Assembly (NCBI RefSeq): GCF_000719475.1
Contig: NZ_JOGO01000002.1
Coordinates: forward strand, 62,001-126,000
Length of the DNA: 64,000 nucleotides
Direction of reading: 5' to 3'
Source: Streptomyces sp. NRRL F-5630
Lineage (GTDB): Bacteria > Actinomycetota > Actinomycetes > Streptomycetales > Streptomycetaceae
This document shows positions 15,723 to 24,111 of the stretch, piece by piece. A program made the position numbers and the translations under genes. The notes beneath the pieces are model-generated. The model worked only from the letters and a program-made list of their open reading frames with translations, did not search any database and was not told the DNA's origin. The stretch's first letter is position 1; each line of letters starts with the position of its first letter.

Positions 15723-16166
15723 GGGCACCACAGATCGAGAACGCCCCACAATTCAGCCTCTCCGGCGCTTGAGGAGCGGGGCCCGGGGCGGAGCCCCGAA
15801 ACGGGGGTCCGGGGGCGGAGCCCCGAAAAGCGGGCGCAGCCCGGAACGGGGTCCGGGGGCGGAGCCCCGGACACGACCGAGCGCGAGGACCGCCGCACCC
15901 CCGGCCTCGCGGCCGGGGGGCGGGACGACGGCGGTCCCCGCGAGAGACGTCCGCCCGGGTCAGGCCCAGGCCACGCCTCCTGGCGTTGGAGGTCCGGGAG
16001 CCGCTCCGGAGGTCCAAAACGCCGTATCGGTCGCCGGCCCGGGAGGGGAGCCGCTCCCTCCCTGCCGACACCCCTTAATCTGCCGGAGCCGTGTTAACGA
16101 CGCGCTGCGCCCACGTGACGGCCTCGTACCACTTCCGCGGCGACTGTCCGTCCTCGCGAGCAGGCC
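15723..16166. other. Gene-free region carrying an intergenic repeat
   Basis: These 444 bp lie between convergent genes. The left half (15750-15874) is the Streptomyces intergenic palindromic element described separately. The right half (15875-16166) shows no gene and no clear terminator hairpin for the cystathionine beta-synthase gene. Confidence 0.55.
15750..15874 (+). repeat. Streptomyces intergenic palindromic repeat
   Basis: Begins TTCAGCCTCTCCGGCG, then CTTGAGGAGCGGGG, followed by three GGGGCGGAGCCCC-type palindromes. This is the common high-copy intergenic element of Streptomyces genomes. It lies downstream of the small membrane protein and could act as a terminator or nucleoid-binding site. 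Related sequence recurs at 18736-18869. Confidence 0.75.
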
Positions 16167-17555
16167 CTACTTCCCCGCTTCGCGCGCCAGGAAGGCGAGC
16201 AGGTCCTGCCTGCTCACGACGCCGGTCGGCTTGCCCTCCACGAGCACGATCGCCGCGTCCGCCGTACCGAGCACCGCCATGAGGTCGGCGACGGGCTCAC
16301 CGGAGCCGACCTGCGGGAGCGGCGCGGACATGTGCTTGTCGAGCGGGTCGCCGAGCGAGGCGCGCTGTGCGAAGAGCGCATCGAGCAGTTCCCGCTCCAC
16401 GACGGAGCCGACGACCTCGGCGGCCATGACGTCCGGGTGGCCCGCGCCCGGCTTCACGATGGGCATCTGCGAGACCCCGTACTCGCGCAGCACCTCGATC
16501 GCCTGCCCCACGGTCTCCTCGGGGTGCATGTGGACGAGGGAGGGCAGCGGGCCCTCCTTGTACTTGAGGACGTCGCCCACACGCGGGTGCTCGCCCGCCT
16601 CGTCGAGGAAGCCGTAGTCGTTCATCCACTCGTCGTTGAAGATCTTGCTGAGGTAGCCGCGTCCGCTGTCGGGGAGCAGCACGACCACGACGTCGTCGGG
16701 CCCGGCCTCGCGCGCCACTTCGAGCGCCGCGACGACGGCCATCCCGCAGGAGCCGCCGACGAGCAGGCCCTCCTCCTTGGCGAGACGGCGGGTCATCTGG
16801 AAGGAGTCCTTGTCGGAGACGGCGACGATGGCGTCCGTCACGGTGCGGTCGTAGGCGCTCGGCCAGAAGTCCTCACCGACGCCCTCGACGAGATACGGGC
16901 GCCCGGAGCCGCCCGAGTACACCGAGCCCTCCGGGTCGGCGCCGACGATCCGCACCTTCCCGTCCGAGACCTCCTTGAGGTAGCGGCCCGTGCCGGAGAT
17001 GGTGCCGCCGGTGCCGACGCCCGCGACGAAGTGCGTGATCCGCCCCTCGGTCTGCTCCCACAGCTCGGGACCCGTGGAGTGGTAGTGCGAGAGCGGGTTG
17101 TTCGGGTTGGAGTACTGGTCGGGCTTCCAGGCGTCGGGGAGCTCCCGCACCAGGCGGTCGGAGACGTTGTAGTACGAGTCCGGGTGCTCGGGGTCCACGG
17201 CGGTGGGGCAGACGACGACCTCGGCCCCGTAGGCGCGCAGCACGTTGATCTTGTCCGTGGAGACCTTGTCGGGGCACACGAAGACGCACTTGTAGCCCTT
17301 CTGCTGGGCCACCATCGCGAGACCGACGCCGGTGTTGCCGCTCGTCGGCTCGACGATCGTGCCACCGGGCCGCAGCGCCCCGCTCTCCTCCGCCGCCTCG
17401 ATCATGCGCAGCGCGATGCGGTCCTTCACGGAACCGCCGGGGTTGAAGTACTCGACCTTCGCCAGGACGGTCGCCTGGATGCCTTGGGTGACGCGGTTGA
17501 GCCTCACCAGCGGGGTGTCGCCGACGAGGTCGATCATCGAGTCGTGGATGTGCAC
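16167..17555 (-). CDS. cbs: Cystathionine beta-synthase
   Basis: A 462-residue PLP enzyme that condenses serine and homocysteine to cystathionine (reverse transsulfuration). The catalytic core has the PLP lysine in NPGGSVKDR (Lys44), the asparagine/substrate loop TSGNTG and the phosphate-binding GTGGTISGTG. The C-terminal part (about residues 335-460) carries two CBS domains (VHMHPEETVGQAIEVLREYGVSQMPIV, VADLMAVLGTADAAIVLVEGKPTGVVSRQDLL), which separates it from cysteine synthase. Starts with GTG. A ligand such as S-adenosylmethionine regulates some family members through the CBS domains; here it is only possible. Monocistronic, divergent from the SGNH hydrolase gene. Confidence 0.93.
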   Translation of the reverse strand: MHIHDSMIDLVGDTPLVRLNRVTQGIQATVLAKVEYFNPGGSVKDRIALRMIEAAEESGALRPGGTIVEPTSGNTGVGLAMVAQQKGYKCVFVCPDKVSTDKINVLRAYGAEVVVCPTAVDPEHPDSYYNVSDRLVRELPDAWKPDQYSNPNNPLSHYHSTGPELWEQTEGRITHFVAGVGTGGTISGTGRYLKEVSDGKVRIVGADPEGSVYSGGSGRPYLVEGVGEDFWPSAYDRTVTDAIVAVSDKDSFQMTRRLAKEEGLLVGGSCGMAVVAALEVAREAGPDDVVVVLLPDSGRGYLSKIFNDEWMNDYGFLDEAGEHPRVGDVLKYKEGPLPSLVHMHPEETVGQAIEVLREYGVSQMPIVKPGAGHPDVMAAEVVGSVVERELLDALFAQRASLGDPLDKHMSAPLPQVGSGEPVADLMAVLGTADAAIVLVEGKPTGVVSRQDLLAFLAREAGK

Positions 17556-17756
17556 CGTTGTCTCCGGCTTGCGCGTCTAGGGGGCTCGTTCAGCTCGTTC
17601 TGAGTCACGACAGCCTACGGGGCGCGGGGGGGCGGACCGGGAGGAACCGGTTCACCGGCCGGCGGCACGCGTGCCCCGTCCTCCGTATCCGCGATTGGCG
17701 CACCCGGCTCGCGGGGCATTGAGTGGGTGTACGGCTACGAGGAGGTGCGGCGTCGC

Positions 17757-18860
17757 ATGTCGTCGAGGGCGAGGGTGGCACGGAGGATCGCCGCGGGCGC
17801 GGCGTACGGCGGGAGCGGCATCGGGCTGCTCGGGGTCGCCGGGGTGGGGCTGCTGCTGGCGGAGGTCCAGCTCGCGAAGCGGAACGTGGGCGTGGGCGAG
17901 ATGGTGGTGCCACCGCACGCGGACGGCCGCTACGGGCGCACGCTCGCCGCGGAGGGCCCCGGGGCCGAGCGGCCCCCGATCCGCTTCACGATGATGGGCG
18001 ACTCGCTCGCGGCCGGGCAGGGGGTGCGCAGGGCCCGGCAGACACCCGCCGCGCTGCTCGCCTCGGGGCTCGCGGCGGTCGCGGAGCGGCCGGTGGAGCT
18101 GCGCAACATCGCGCTGCCTGGCGCGCGCTCGGACGACCTCGACCGGCAGGTCTCGCTCGTCGTCTCGGACCCCGAGGGGGTCCCCGACGTGTGCTGCGTC
18201 ATGATCGGCGCGAACGACGTGACCCACCACATGCCTCCCATGCGGTCGGTGCAGCTGCTCAACGCGGCGGTGCGGAGGCTGCGCACCGCCGGTGCGGAGG
18301 TGGTCGTGGGCACCTGCCCCGACCTCGGCACGGTGGAGCCCGTCTACCAGCCGCTGCGGTGGATGGCCCGCCGCGTCTCCCGGCAGCTTGCGGCGGCGCA
18401 GACGATCGGGGTCGTGGAGCAGGGCGGCCGGACGGTGTCGCTGAGCGACCTGCTCGGTCCCGAGTTCGAGGCGAACCCGCGGGAGATGTTCGGCCCCGAC
18501 AAGTACCACCCGTCGGTGGAGGGGTACGCGACGGCGGCGATGGCGGTCCTGCCGACGCTGTGCGCGGCCCTCGGGGTGTGGCCGGAGGACCTGTCGGCGG
18601 ACGAGGGCGTGCTCCCCGTCGCGAAGGCGGCGGCGGAGGCGGCGGCCTCGGGCGGTACGGAGGTCGCGGCGATGCCCGCGCACGGCGGTCGCCGCAGCCC
18701 CCTGGCCCGCCTCCGCAGGCGCCACGCTTCCGCTGCCCCCCGGGGCTCCGCCCCGGACCCCGCTCCCGACGTGCCGGAGGGACTGGAGATCTCGGGCGCC
18801 GCAGGAAAAGCCGGCTCCCTGGCATCCCCACCCACGAAACTGAGTCCCTCCGGCGAGTGA
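17757..18860 (+). CDS. SGNH/GDSL-family hydrolase with repeat-encoded C-terminus
   Basis: A 367-residue hydrolase with an N-terminal membrane anchor (about residues 8-35, GIGLLGVAGVGLLLAEVQLA). The SGNH blocks are clear: GDSLAAGQG with the nucleophile serine, the block III motif GANDV, and DKYHPSVEGY with the Asp/His pair. It is probably an extracellular esterase or lipase-like enzyme. I prefer the ATG at 17757, preceded by GGAGG, over the in-frame GTG at 17727. From about residue 327 the reading frame runs into a Streptomyces intergenic repeat (RGSAPDPAP and SPSGE), and even the stop codon belongs to it, so the natural end of the protein was probably earlier. Confidence 0.85.
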   Translation: MSSRARVARRIAAGAAYGGSGIGLLGVAGVGLLLAEVQLAKRNVGVGEMVVPPHADGRYGRTLAAEGPGAERPPIRFTMMGDSLAAGQGVRRARQTPAALLASGLAAVAERPVELRNIALPGARSDDLDRQVSLVVSDPEGVPDVCCVMIGANDVTHHMPPMRSVQLLNAAVRRLRTAGAEVVVGTCPDLGTVEPVYQPLRWMARRVSRQLAAAQTIGVVEQGGRTVSLSDLLGPEFEANPREMFGPDKYHPSVEGYATAAMAVLPTLCAALGVWPEDLSADEGVLPVAKAAAEAAASGGTEVAAMPAHGGRRSPLARLRRRHASAAPRGSAPDPAPDVPEGLEISGAAGKAGSLASPPTKLSPSGE

Positions 18861-18869
18861 GGAGCGGGC
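18736..18869. repeat. Inverted copies of the intergenic palindromic repeat inside a coding 3' end
   Basis: 18736-18790 is the element in reverse (GGGGCTCCGCCCCGGACCCC, then GCCGGAGGGACTGGA). 18837-18869 is the forward arm (TGAGTCCCTCCGGCG, then TGAGGAGCGGG). Together they make the 3' end and stop codon of the SGNH hydrolase gene. The same element lies at 15750-15874. Confidence 0.7.
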
Positions 18870-19086
18870 GACGGGGCGCACTCCCGGGGATCTCCGGCCC
18901 GGCGCGCTCCGGCCCGCGCCCCGACCCCGCCCACCCCGGCCCCCGACCGCACCGCGCCCCCACTCCCCCCATGAGCAAGCGCTTAGAAATGCGGTCCGTG
19001 TCACACGTCCCGCGGCGTGACCCCCGCTCTACGTGCCGGTAGCTTCACAAGCGTCGTCGCCGTCGCCGCTGCCCGAGGAGCCCCCC

Positions 19087-20307
19087 ATGCCCGAAGCCGT
19101 CATCGTTTCCGCCGCCAGGTCGCCGATCGGGCGGGCGTTCAAGGGGTCGCTCAAGGAGCTGCGGCCCGACGACCTGACCGCGACCATCGTGCGGGCCGCG
19201 CTCGACAAGGTGCCCGAGCTGGACCCGCACGACATCGACGACCTCATGCTCGGCTGCGGGCTGCCCGGCGGGGAGCAGGGCAACAACCTCGGCCGCGTCG
19301 TCGCCGTGCAGCTCGGCATGGACGACGTACCGGGCCTCACCGTGACCCGCTACTGCTCCTCCTCGCTCCAGACCTCCCGCATGGCGCTGCACGCCATCAA
19401 GGCGGGCGAGGGCGACGTCTTCGTCTCCGCCGGGGTCGAGACCGTCTCGCGGTTCGTCAAGGGCAACTCCGACAGCCTCCCCGACACGCACAACCCGCTC
19501 TTCGCCGAGGCCGAGGCGCGTACCGCCGCCGTCGCGGAGAACGGCGCGGACGAGTGGCACGACCCGCGCGAGGACGGCCTCGTCCCGGACGCGTACATCG
19601 CGATGGGCCAGACCGCCGAGAACCTGGCGCTGCTCAAGGGCGTCACGCGCCGCGACATGGACGAGTTCGGCGTGCGCTCGCAGAACCTCGCCGAGCAGGC
19701 CATCGCCCAGGGCTTCTGGGAGCGCGAGATCACCCCCGTCACGACCCCGGACGGCACGGTGGTCAGCAAGGACGACGGCCCGCGCGCGGGCGTCACCCTG
19801 GAGGGCGTCGAGGGCCTCAAGCCCGTCTTCCGCCCCGACGGCCGCGTCACGGCCGGCAACTGCTGCCCGCTCAACGACGGCGCCGCCGCGCTCGTCATCA
19901 TGAGCGACACGAAGGCCGCCGAGCTGGGCCTGACACCGCTCGCGCGCATCGTCTCGACCGGTGTCTCGGGCCTTTCGCCCGAGATCATGGGCCTCGGCCC
20001 CGTCGAGGCGAGCAGGCAGGCGCTGAAGCGCGCGGGGCTCGGAATCGGCGACATCGACCTCGTCGAGATGAACGAGGCGTTCGCCGCGCAGGTCATCCCC
20101 TCCTACCGCGACCTCGGCGTGGACCTGGACAAGCTCAACGTCAACGGCGGCGCGATCGCGGTCGGCCACCCCTTCGGCATGACGGGCGCGCGCATCACGA
20201 CCACGCTCATCAACAGCCTCCAGTTCCACGACAAGCAGTTCGGCCTGGAGACGATGTGCGTCGGCGGTGGGCAGGGCATGGCGATGGTCATCGAGCGCCT
20301 GAGCTGA
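19087..20307 (+). CDS. Acetyl-CoA C-acyltransferase (thiolase)
   Basis: A 406-residue thiolase. The nucleophilic cysteine is Cys90 in RYCSSSLQT; the conserved NEAFAAQ, the histidine motif [14 protein letters not shown] and the second active-site cysteine in [10 protein letters not shown] are all present, so the enzyme should be active. It degrades 3-ketoacyl-CoA in beta-oxidation or forms acetoacetyl-CoA; the sequence alone does not decide. The ATG at 19087 follows a weak GAGGAG. Upstream, AAGCGCTT at 18977-18984 resembles the core of operators seen at Streptomyces acyl-CoA genes, but it is only a half-convincing site. The gene is monocistronic. Confidence 0.92.
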   Translation: MPEAVIVSAARSPIGRAFKGSLKELRPDDLTATIVRAALDKVPELDPHDIDDLMLGCGLPGGEQGNNLGRVVAVQLGMDDVPGLTVTRYCSSSLQTSRMALHAIKAGEGDVFVSAGVETVSRFVKGNSDSLPDTHNPLFAEAEARTAAVAENGADEWHDPREDGLVPDAYIAMGQTAENLALLKGVTRRDMDEFGVRSQNLAEQAIAQGFWEREITPVTTPDGTVVSKDDGPRAGVTLEGVEGLKPVFRPDGRVTAGNCCPLNDGAAALVIMSDTKAAELGLTPLARIVSTGVSGLSPEIMGLGPVEASRQALKRAGLGIGDIDLVEMNEAFAAQVIPSYRDLGVDLDKLNVNGGAIAVGHPFGMTGARITTTLINSLQFHDKQFGLETMCVGGGQGMAMVIERLS

Positions 20308-20594
20308 CCGCCCCCGTGCGCCCCGTACGCCGCGCACGCGCCGCGCGCTCCGCACGCTCCGCGCACGCTCCAACACCCCGCGCGCACCTCACCAATTCGT
20401 GACCCGATCTCCCCCGGGATGTGACACAAATCCCGGGGGAGAACTCTTTGCGCAGGTCAGCATGGTTGAACCGGCAAGCATCGAAGGTGCAAATCCACCC
20501 AACTGGTGACATTAGGCACTGACAGCGGGCCCTGTCAGGCGCCAAGCTGAGGGTGGACAGTTCGGGGGTCCCGTCGGAATCAGGAGTAACGCCA

Positions 20595-21440
20595 GTGAGC
20601 GCCCTGCCTCTTGCCCTGCTCATCGTCACGGCCGCCGCCGTCGTCGTCGGGCTCGTCGCGCTGCGCGTGGCCCAGGCCCTGCGCCGTGAGCTCGCCGCCC
20701 TCCGCGCGGAACTCGTGCGGGGCGCCGTTCCCGTACCGCACGCGCACGTCCCCTCGGCCCGTACGGACGCCGACACGATAAGGGCGGCCGTCGCCGACGC
20801 CCTCGCCGAGGAGCGCGAGCGCGAGCTCGCCGAGGCGCGGGCCTTCTGGGCGGCGCAGGAGGTGCGGGAGAGCGGCGACCAGCCCGGTGGCCTCCCGGCG
20901 GGCGCCGAGGACCTGTACGCACCGCGCCCCGCCGATGTCGCCGGTCTCGACGCCTTCGCGGAGGTCCACGGCCTCGGCACGGGCTTCGACCTCGCGGAGC
21001 TGGACGAGCTCCTCGCGCGGAGCCGGGACGAGGAGCACGACCCCGAGCCCGAGTACCCGGAGGACTCCGCCGAGCTCGCCGCCGCGCGCCGCCGCCACCC
21101 CTCGCACCCGGACTTCGTCCCCTCGCAGCCCCATCCCATCGGCGACCACGCGGCGACGGTCGCGCGCCTCGAAGCGCTGGCCGCCGCGCGGACCACGCTC
21201 GCGGACGTGCGCCCCGGCCCGCTCGGCACGCTCGATGTCTACGTCTTCGCCGACGGCACGACGCTCTGCGCGACGCCCGGCCACCGGGAGACGGCCGAGC
21301 TGCTGGCGGAGGCGGTACGGGAGGGACGCGAGCCCTTCCTGCTGGGCGGCTCGGGGGTGTCCGGGGCGTTCGCGCTGACGTTCGGCTGCGGCGAACGCAA
21401 CGTGTACCTCCTGGCGGACCGCGTGATCACCTCCACGTGA
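20595..21440 (+). CDS. Membrane-anchored conserved hypothetical protein
   Basis: A 281-residue protein from GTG 20595, with AGGAG 8 nt upstream. One N-terminal transmembrane helix (residues 3-25, LPLALLIVTAAAVVVGLVALRV) is followed by an Ala/Glu/Arg-rich helical stretch likely to be coiled coil, an acidic linker (EEHDPEPEYPED) and a compact C-terminal domain (residues about 190-280) with LGTLDVYVFADGTTLCATPGHRETAELL and FALTFGCGERNVYLLADRV. The family is common in Streptomyces but has no assigned function known to me. Confidence 0.75.
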   Translation: MSALPLALLIVTAAAVVVGLVALRVAQALRRELAALRAELVRGAVPVPHAHVPSARTDADTIRAAVADALAEERERELAEARAFWAAQEVRESGDQPGGLPAGAEDLYAPRPADVAGLDAFAEVHGLGTGFDLAELDELLARSRDEEHDPEPEYPEDSAELAAARRRHPSHPDFVPSQPHPIGDHAATVARLEALAAARTTLADVRPGPLGTLDVYVFADGTTLCATPGHRETAELLAEAVREGREPFLLGGSGVSGAFALTFGCGERNVYLLADRVITST

Positions 21441-21583
21441 GGCGACTCCCCGGCGCCTGGCGCCCCGAGCCGCGCCGGAAGGACGCCCGGGAGCCCGGCA
21501 CCCGCCCGGGAGTGCCCGCCTCGGCCTGAACTCGGCCACCGGGATGCCGTCCGCCGAGGGGCTGCCTGACGAGGAGGGCCCGC

Positions 21584-21589
21584 TAGGCT
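21584..21589 (+). promoter_or_regulatory. -10 box TAGGCT of a leaderless gene
   Basis: Located 7 nt before the GTG at 21597 with no ribosome-binding site between them, which indicates leaderless transcription and supports that start codon. Confidence 0.5.
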
Positions 21590-21596
21590 CGACGGC

Positions 21597-21908
21597 GTGC
21601 CAGATACGTCCCCGTTCCTCAGCGCCGTCGAGCAGTTCGCCGACCGTCTCCGCGCCGCCCCGCAGAGCCGTCTCCAGCGCGGCGCGGCGGCCCGCGCCCT
21701 CGCGCTGGCCCAAGCGCTCGCCACACGGGCGCAGGAGCGCGAGGAGCCCGGCACCGCCCCCCGCCTCATGCCCGACGCCGGCATGTTCGCCGTGGCCGAC
21801 CAGCTCACGGTGGCGGCCCACGACCTGGCAGCCGTCCTGCGCACGGCCGACGAGGTCGAGGAGGCGACCGCCCTCGTCACGGAGGCCCGCGCGGAAGCGA
21901 ACCTCTGA
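21597..21908 (+). CDS. Small helical conserved protein
   Basis: A 103-residue, mostly helical, Ala-rich cytoplasmic protein (FLSAVEQFADRLRAAPQSRLQRGAAARALALAQALATRAQ is the helical part by pattern), with no signal peptide or cysteines. A short acidic end (ADEVEEATALVTEARAEANL) follows. It starts with a leaderless GTG. I do not recognise a named domain. It is monocistronic and convergent with the Bax-inhibitor-1 family gene, with a strong hairpin between the two. Confidence 0.65.
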   Translation: MPDTSPFLSAVEQFADRLRAAPQSRLQRGAAARALALAQALATRAQEREEPGTAPRLMPDAGMFAVADQLTVAAHDLAAVLRTADEVEEATALVTEARAEANL

Positions 21909-22059
21909 CGCGGTTTCCGGCCCCGTGACGGGCCTCAGCCCTGCACCCGGGCCTCTACCCGTGTTCGGGCGTCAGCCCGGAGATCGGCCCCTCCGGCGTG
22001 CGGCGAGCGGCGAGCAGGGGGCCTCGGCGGAGTCCTGAAGCGTGCCCAGGCATGCGGAA

Positions 22060-22090
22060 GGGGCCGCCACCCGCGAAAGGTGACGGCCCC
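22060..22090 (-). terminator. Hairpin terminator
   Basis: GGGGCCG-c-CACC pairs with GGTG-a-CGGCCCC: a 12-bp stem with one mismatch and a 7-nt loop. It lies 22 bp beyond the stop codon of the Bax-inhibitor-1 gene and could also end transcription from the left. Confidence 0.75.
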
Positions 22091-22111
22091 TCCGGCCCCG
22101 CCGAAAGACGG

Positions 22112-23020
22112 TCAGTCGTTGCCCTGGAGAATCGCGATCAGCCGCAGGAACTCCATGTAGATCCACACCAGCGTCAGCGTCAGGCCGAACGCCGCCAGCC
22201 ACGACTCCTGCTTCGGCGCCCCGTAGCGGATGCCGTCCTCGACCTGCTTGAAGTCCAGCGCGAGGAAGAGGGCGCCCAGGATGATGCCGATGATCCCGAA
22301 CGCGATGCCGAGACCGCCGCTGCGGAAGCCCAGGCCGTCGCCGCCGCCGAAGACGGAGAAGAGCAGGTTGACCGCCATGAGGAGCACGAAGCCCATCGCC
22401 GCGGCCGTCACGAAGCCGACGAAGCGCCGGTTGACCCGGATCAGGCCCGTCCGGTACGCCACGAGGACGGCGACGAACGTCGCCATCGTCCCGATCACGG
22501 CCTGCATGGCCGCGCCACTGGCGATGTGCGTGTCCACGACGTTGCTCACGACGCCGAGGAAGACACCCTCGAGGGCCGCGTACGCGAGGATCAGCGCCGG
22601 GCTGGCCTTGCGCTTGAAGGACTGCACGAGCCCGAGGACTATCGCCACGAGCCCCGCGCCGATCGCGATGCCGTAGGACTTGCCGAGGTTCGCCTCGTCG
22701 ACCGGCAGCAGTGCCCACGCCAGCGCGGCGAAGACGATGAGCGTGCCGAGGGTGCCCGCCGTGCGCGTGACGACGTCGTCCATCGTCATGCGGTCGGCGG
22801 TGGGCGGGGCCTGCGGGACGCCGTACTGGACGTCCGCCTGCGCGTAGGGGTTGTTCGTGTACGGATTGGCCGCCGGGGCGTCCGCGTACGGGTTCCCCGC
22901 CACCGGGCCCGGGGCGGTCCCGACTGCTGCTCCCCCGGCCTGCGGCGCGGCGTTGAAGCCAGCGGAACCGTTGTCGCGGCTGAAGCCCCGTCGCGAGAAG
23001 ACCGGGTTACTGCTCCTCAT
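22112..23020 (-). CDS. Bax inhibitor-1/YccA family membrane protein
   Basis: A 302-residue protein. The first 75 residues are polar and rich in Asn, Pro, Tyr and Ala (NPYADAPAANPYTNNPYAQ), then seven hydrophobic helices follow, in the BI-1/YccA order, with the conserved acidic C-terminal region (LDFKQVEDGIRYGAPKQESWLAAFGLTLTLVW). Family members are calcium-permeable or protease-interacting membrane proteins; in bacteria the role is poorly known. The start ATG at 23020 has GGAGTGAG before it; the longer frame upstream is not family-like. Confidence 0.88.
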   Translation of the reverse strand: MRSSNPVFSRRGFSRDNGSAGFNAAPQAGGAAVGTAPGPVAGNPYADAPAANPYTNNPYAQADVQYGVPQAPPTADRMTMDDVVTRTAGTLGTLIVFAALAWALLPVDEANLGKSYGIAIGAGLVAIVLGLVQSFKRKASPALILAYAALEGVFLGVVSNVVDTHIASGAAMQAVIGTMATFVAVLVAYRTGLIRVNRRFVGFVTAAAMGFVLLMAVNLLFSVFGGGDGLGFRSGGLGIAFGIIGIILGALFLALDFKQVEDGIRYGAPKQESWLAAFGLTLTLVWIYMEFLRLIAILQGND

Positions 23021-23096
23021 CTCACTCCTCCATGGCCACCCTGTGTGGCCTTGCGCTCCAGAGTAATGCTTAGGCAAAAGGAAGACTCTAGTGCTT

Positions 23097-23116
23097 GGGG
23101 AGGATCTTTCCTCCCC
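23097..23116 (-). terminator. Perfect hairpin GGGGAGGA-TCTT-TCCTCCCC
   Basis: An 8-bp perfect stem with a 4-nt loop, 72 bp downstream of the stop codon of the leftward lipoprotein gene and upstream of the Bax-inhibitor-1 gene, insulating the two. Confidence 0.65.
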
Positions 23117-23187
23117 GTGCAGTAGGAACGAGCCGTGCACGGCCCGTGTTCCCGCTCACGTCCCGGAGATCCGCGGCGGTTCGCCGC

Positions 23188-23799
23188 TCACCGCACCGCC
23201 GTCCGCAGCAGTTCCTCGCGCACCTCCGCGTCCCCCACCGCCGTGATCAGCGTGTGCCCCGGGCCCGGCGCCGCGTCCGCCTCGCCGGTGATCCGCGTCC
23301 GCCCCCCGCCCGGCCCGAGCCCGTACCGCACGAGCACCGTCGCGCGCCCGCACCAGATCTCCGCGGAGACCGGCCCCCGAGAGATGCGCGCGTAGGGGCC
23401 GAGCGGGTACTCGACGGGCTCGTCGGCGGGCGGGATCTCGGTGCGCAGGTCGACGAGGGGCCGCACCCGGCCCGTCCGGTGCCCGACGACGCCGCAGCGC
23501 CCGTCGGCGGACACGTACACGAGGAAGCGGTCAGCACCGCTGCGGACCGTCGCGAGGACGCGGCGCCCGAGAGCGGGCGCGGGCGTGTCCGTCACGAGCG
23601 GGAGCGCGAGGGACGGGGGCGAGACGGCCGGTGGCGACACGGACGGGAGCGAGGCGAGCGGCGCCGGGGACGCGGACGCGGCCTCGCCCCCGGCCGCGTA
23701 CAGCCCCGCGCGCGGCGCTCCGGCCCCGCCACCGCCGCAGCCGCTCAGGGCGGGCGCGGCGAGGAGCGCGCAGAGCAGTGGCGCGGCGGTACGGGCCAA
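23188..23799 (-). CDS. Putative lipoprotein
   Basis: A 203-residue protein from a TTG start preceded by GAGGAGGG. The N-terminus LARTAAPLLCALLAAPALSGC is a lipoprotein signal with the lipobox cysteine at residue 21. A Gly/Ala/Ser/Pro-rich linker follows up to about residue 75. The remaining domain is mainly beta (LGRRVLATVRSGADRFLVYV, CGVVGHRTGRVRPLVDL, ATVLVRYGLGPGG). It is anchored outside the membrane; no family recognised. No ATG or GTG start has a comparable ribosome-binding site. Tandem repeats just upstream contain further GAGGAGG boxes. Confidence 0.65.
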   Translation of the reverse strand: MARTAAPLLCALLAAPALSGCGGGGAGAPRAGLYAAGGEAASASPAPLASLPSVSPPAVSPPSLALPLVTDTPAPALGRRVLATVRSGADRFLVYVSADGRCGVVGHRTGRVRPLVDLRTEIPPADEPVEYPLGPYARISRGPVSAEIWCGRATVLVRYGLGPGGGRTRITGEADAAPGPGHTLITAVGDAEVREELLRTAVR

Positions 23800-23892
23800 G
23801 GGCCCTCCTCGGGGAAGGGCGTGGGCCCAGGGCCCTCCTCGGGACCGGGACAGGGCGTGGGGCAAGGGGCCTCCTCCGGGCGGGGCGCGGGG
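23796..23892. repeat. Three degenerate tandem repeats over a start region
   Basis: Units of about 30-36 bp (23796-23825, 23826-23861, 23862-23892), each containing GG(G)CCTCCTC and GGGCG(T/C)GGG. On the minus strand each supplies a GAGGAGG-type box, the nearest being the ribosome-binding site of the lipoprotein gene. Confidence 0.6.
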
Positions 23893-24111
23893 CACGAGGC
23901 CCGCAGTGTCCCCCGCCGCCGCCCCCGCTCCTCGCCCTTCCGCGCCCGTCCTCACCCGAGCGGGTGAAGGCCCTCCCGGCCCCCCGGGCACGCGGCGTGT
24001 GGGGGCGGCGCGTGGGAGCGGCGGGGATCGCGGGGTACGCCCGGAGGCAGCACGTGCCGTTCCACTACTGTCGTCCCCCTGAAAGTGCTTCACCCAGGGG
24101 GAGTAGGGACG

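Noticed and set aside
18975..18985. Possible fatty-acid-type operator GCAAGCGCTTA upstream of the thiolase gene
   Set aside because: Only the 8-bp core AAGCGCTT is palindromic and flanking bases do not match; kept as a remark in the thiolase entry.
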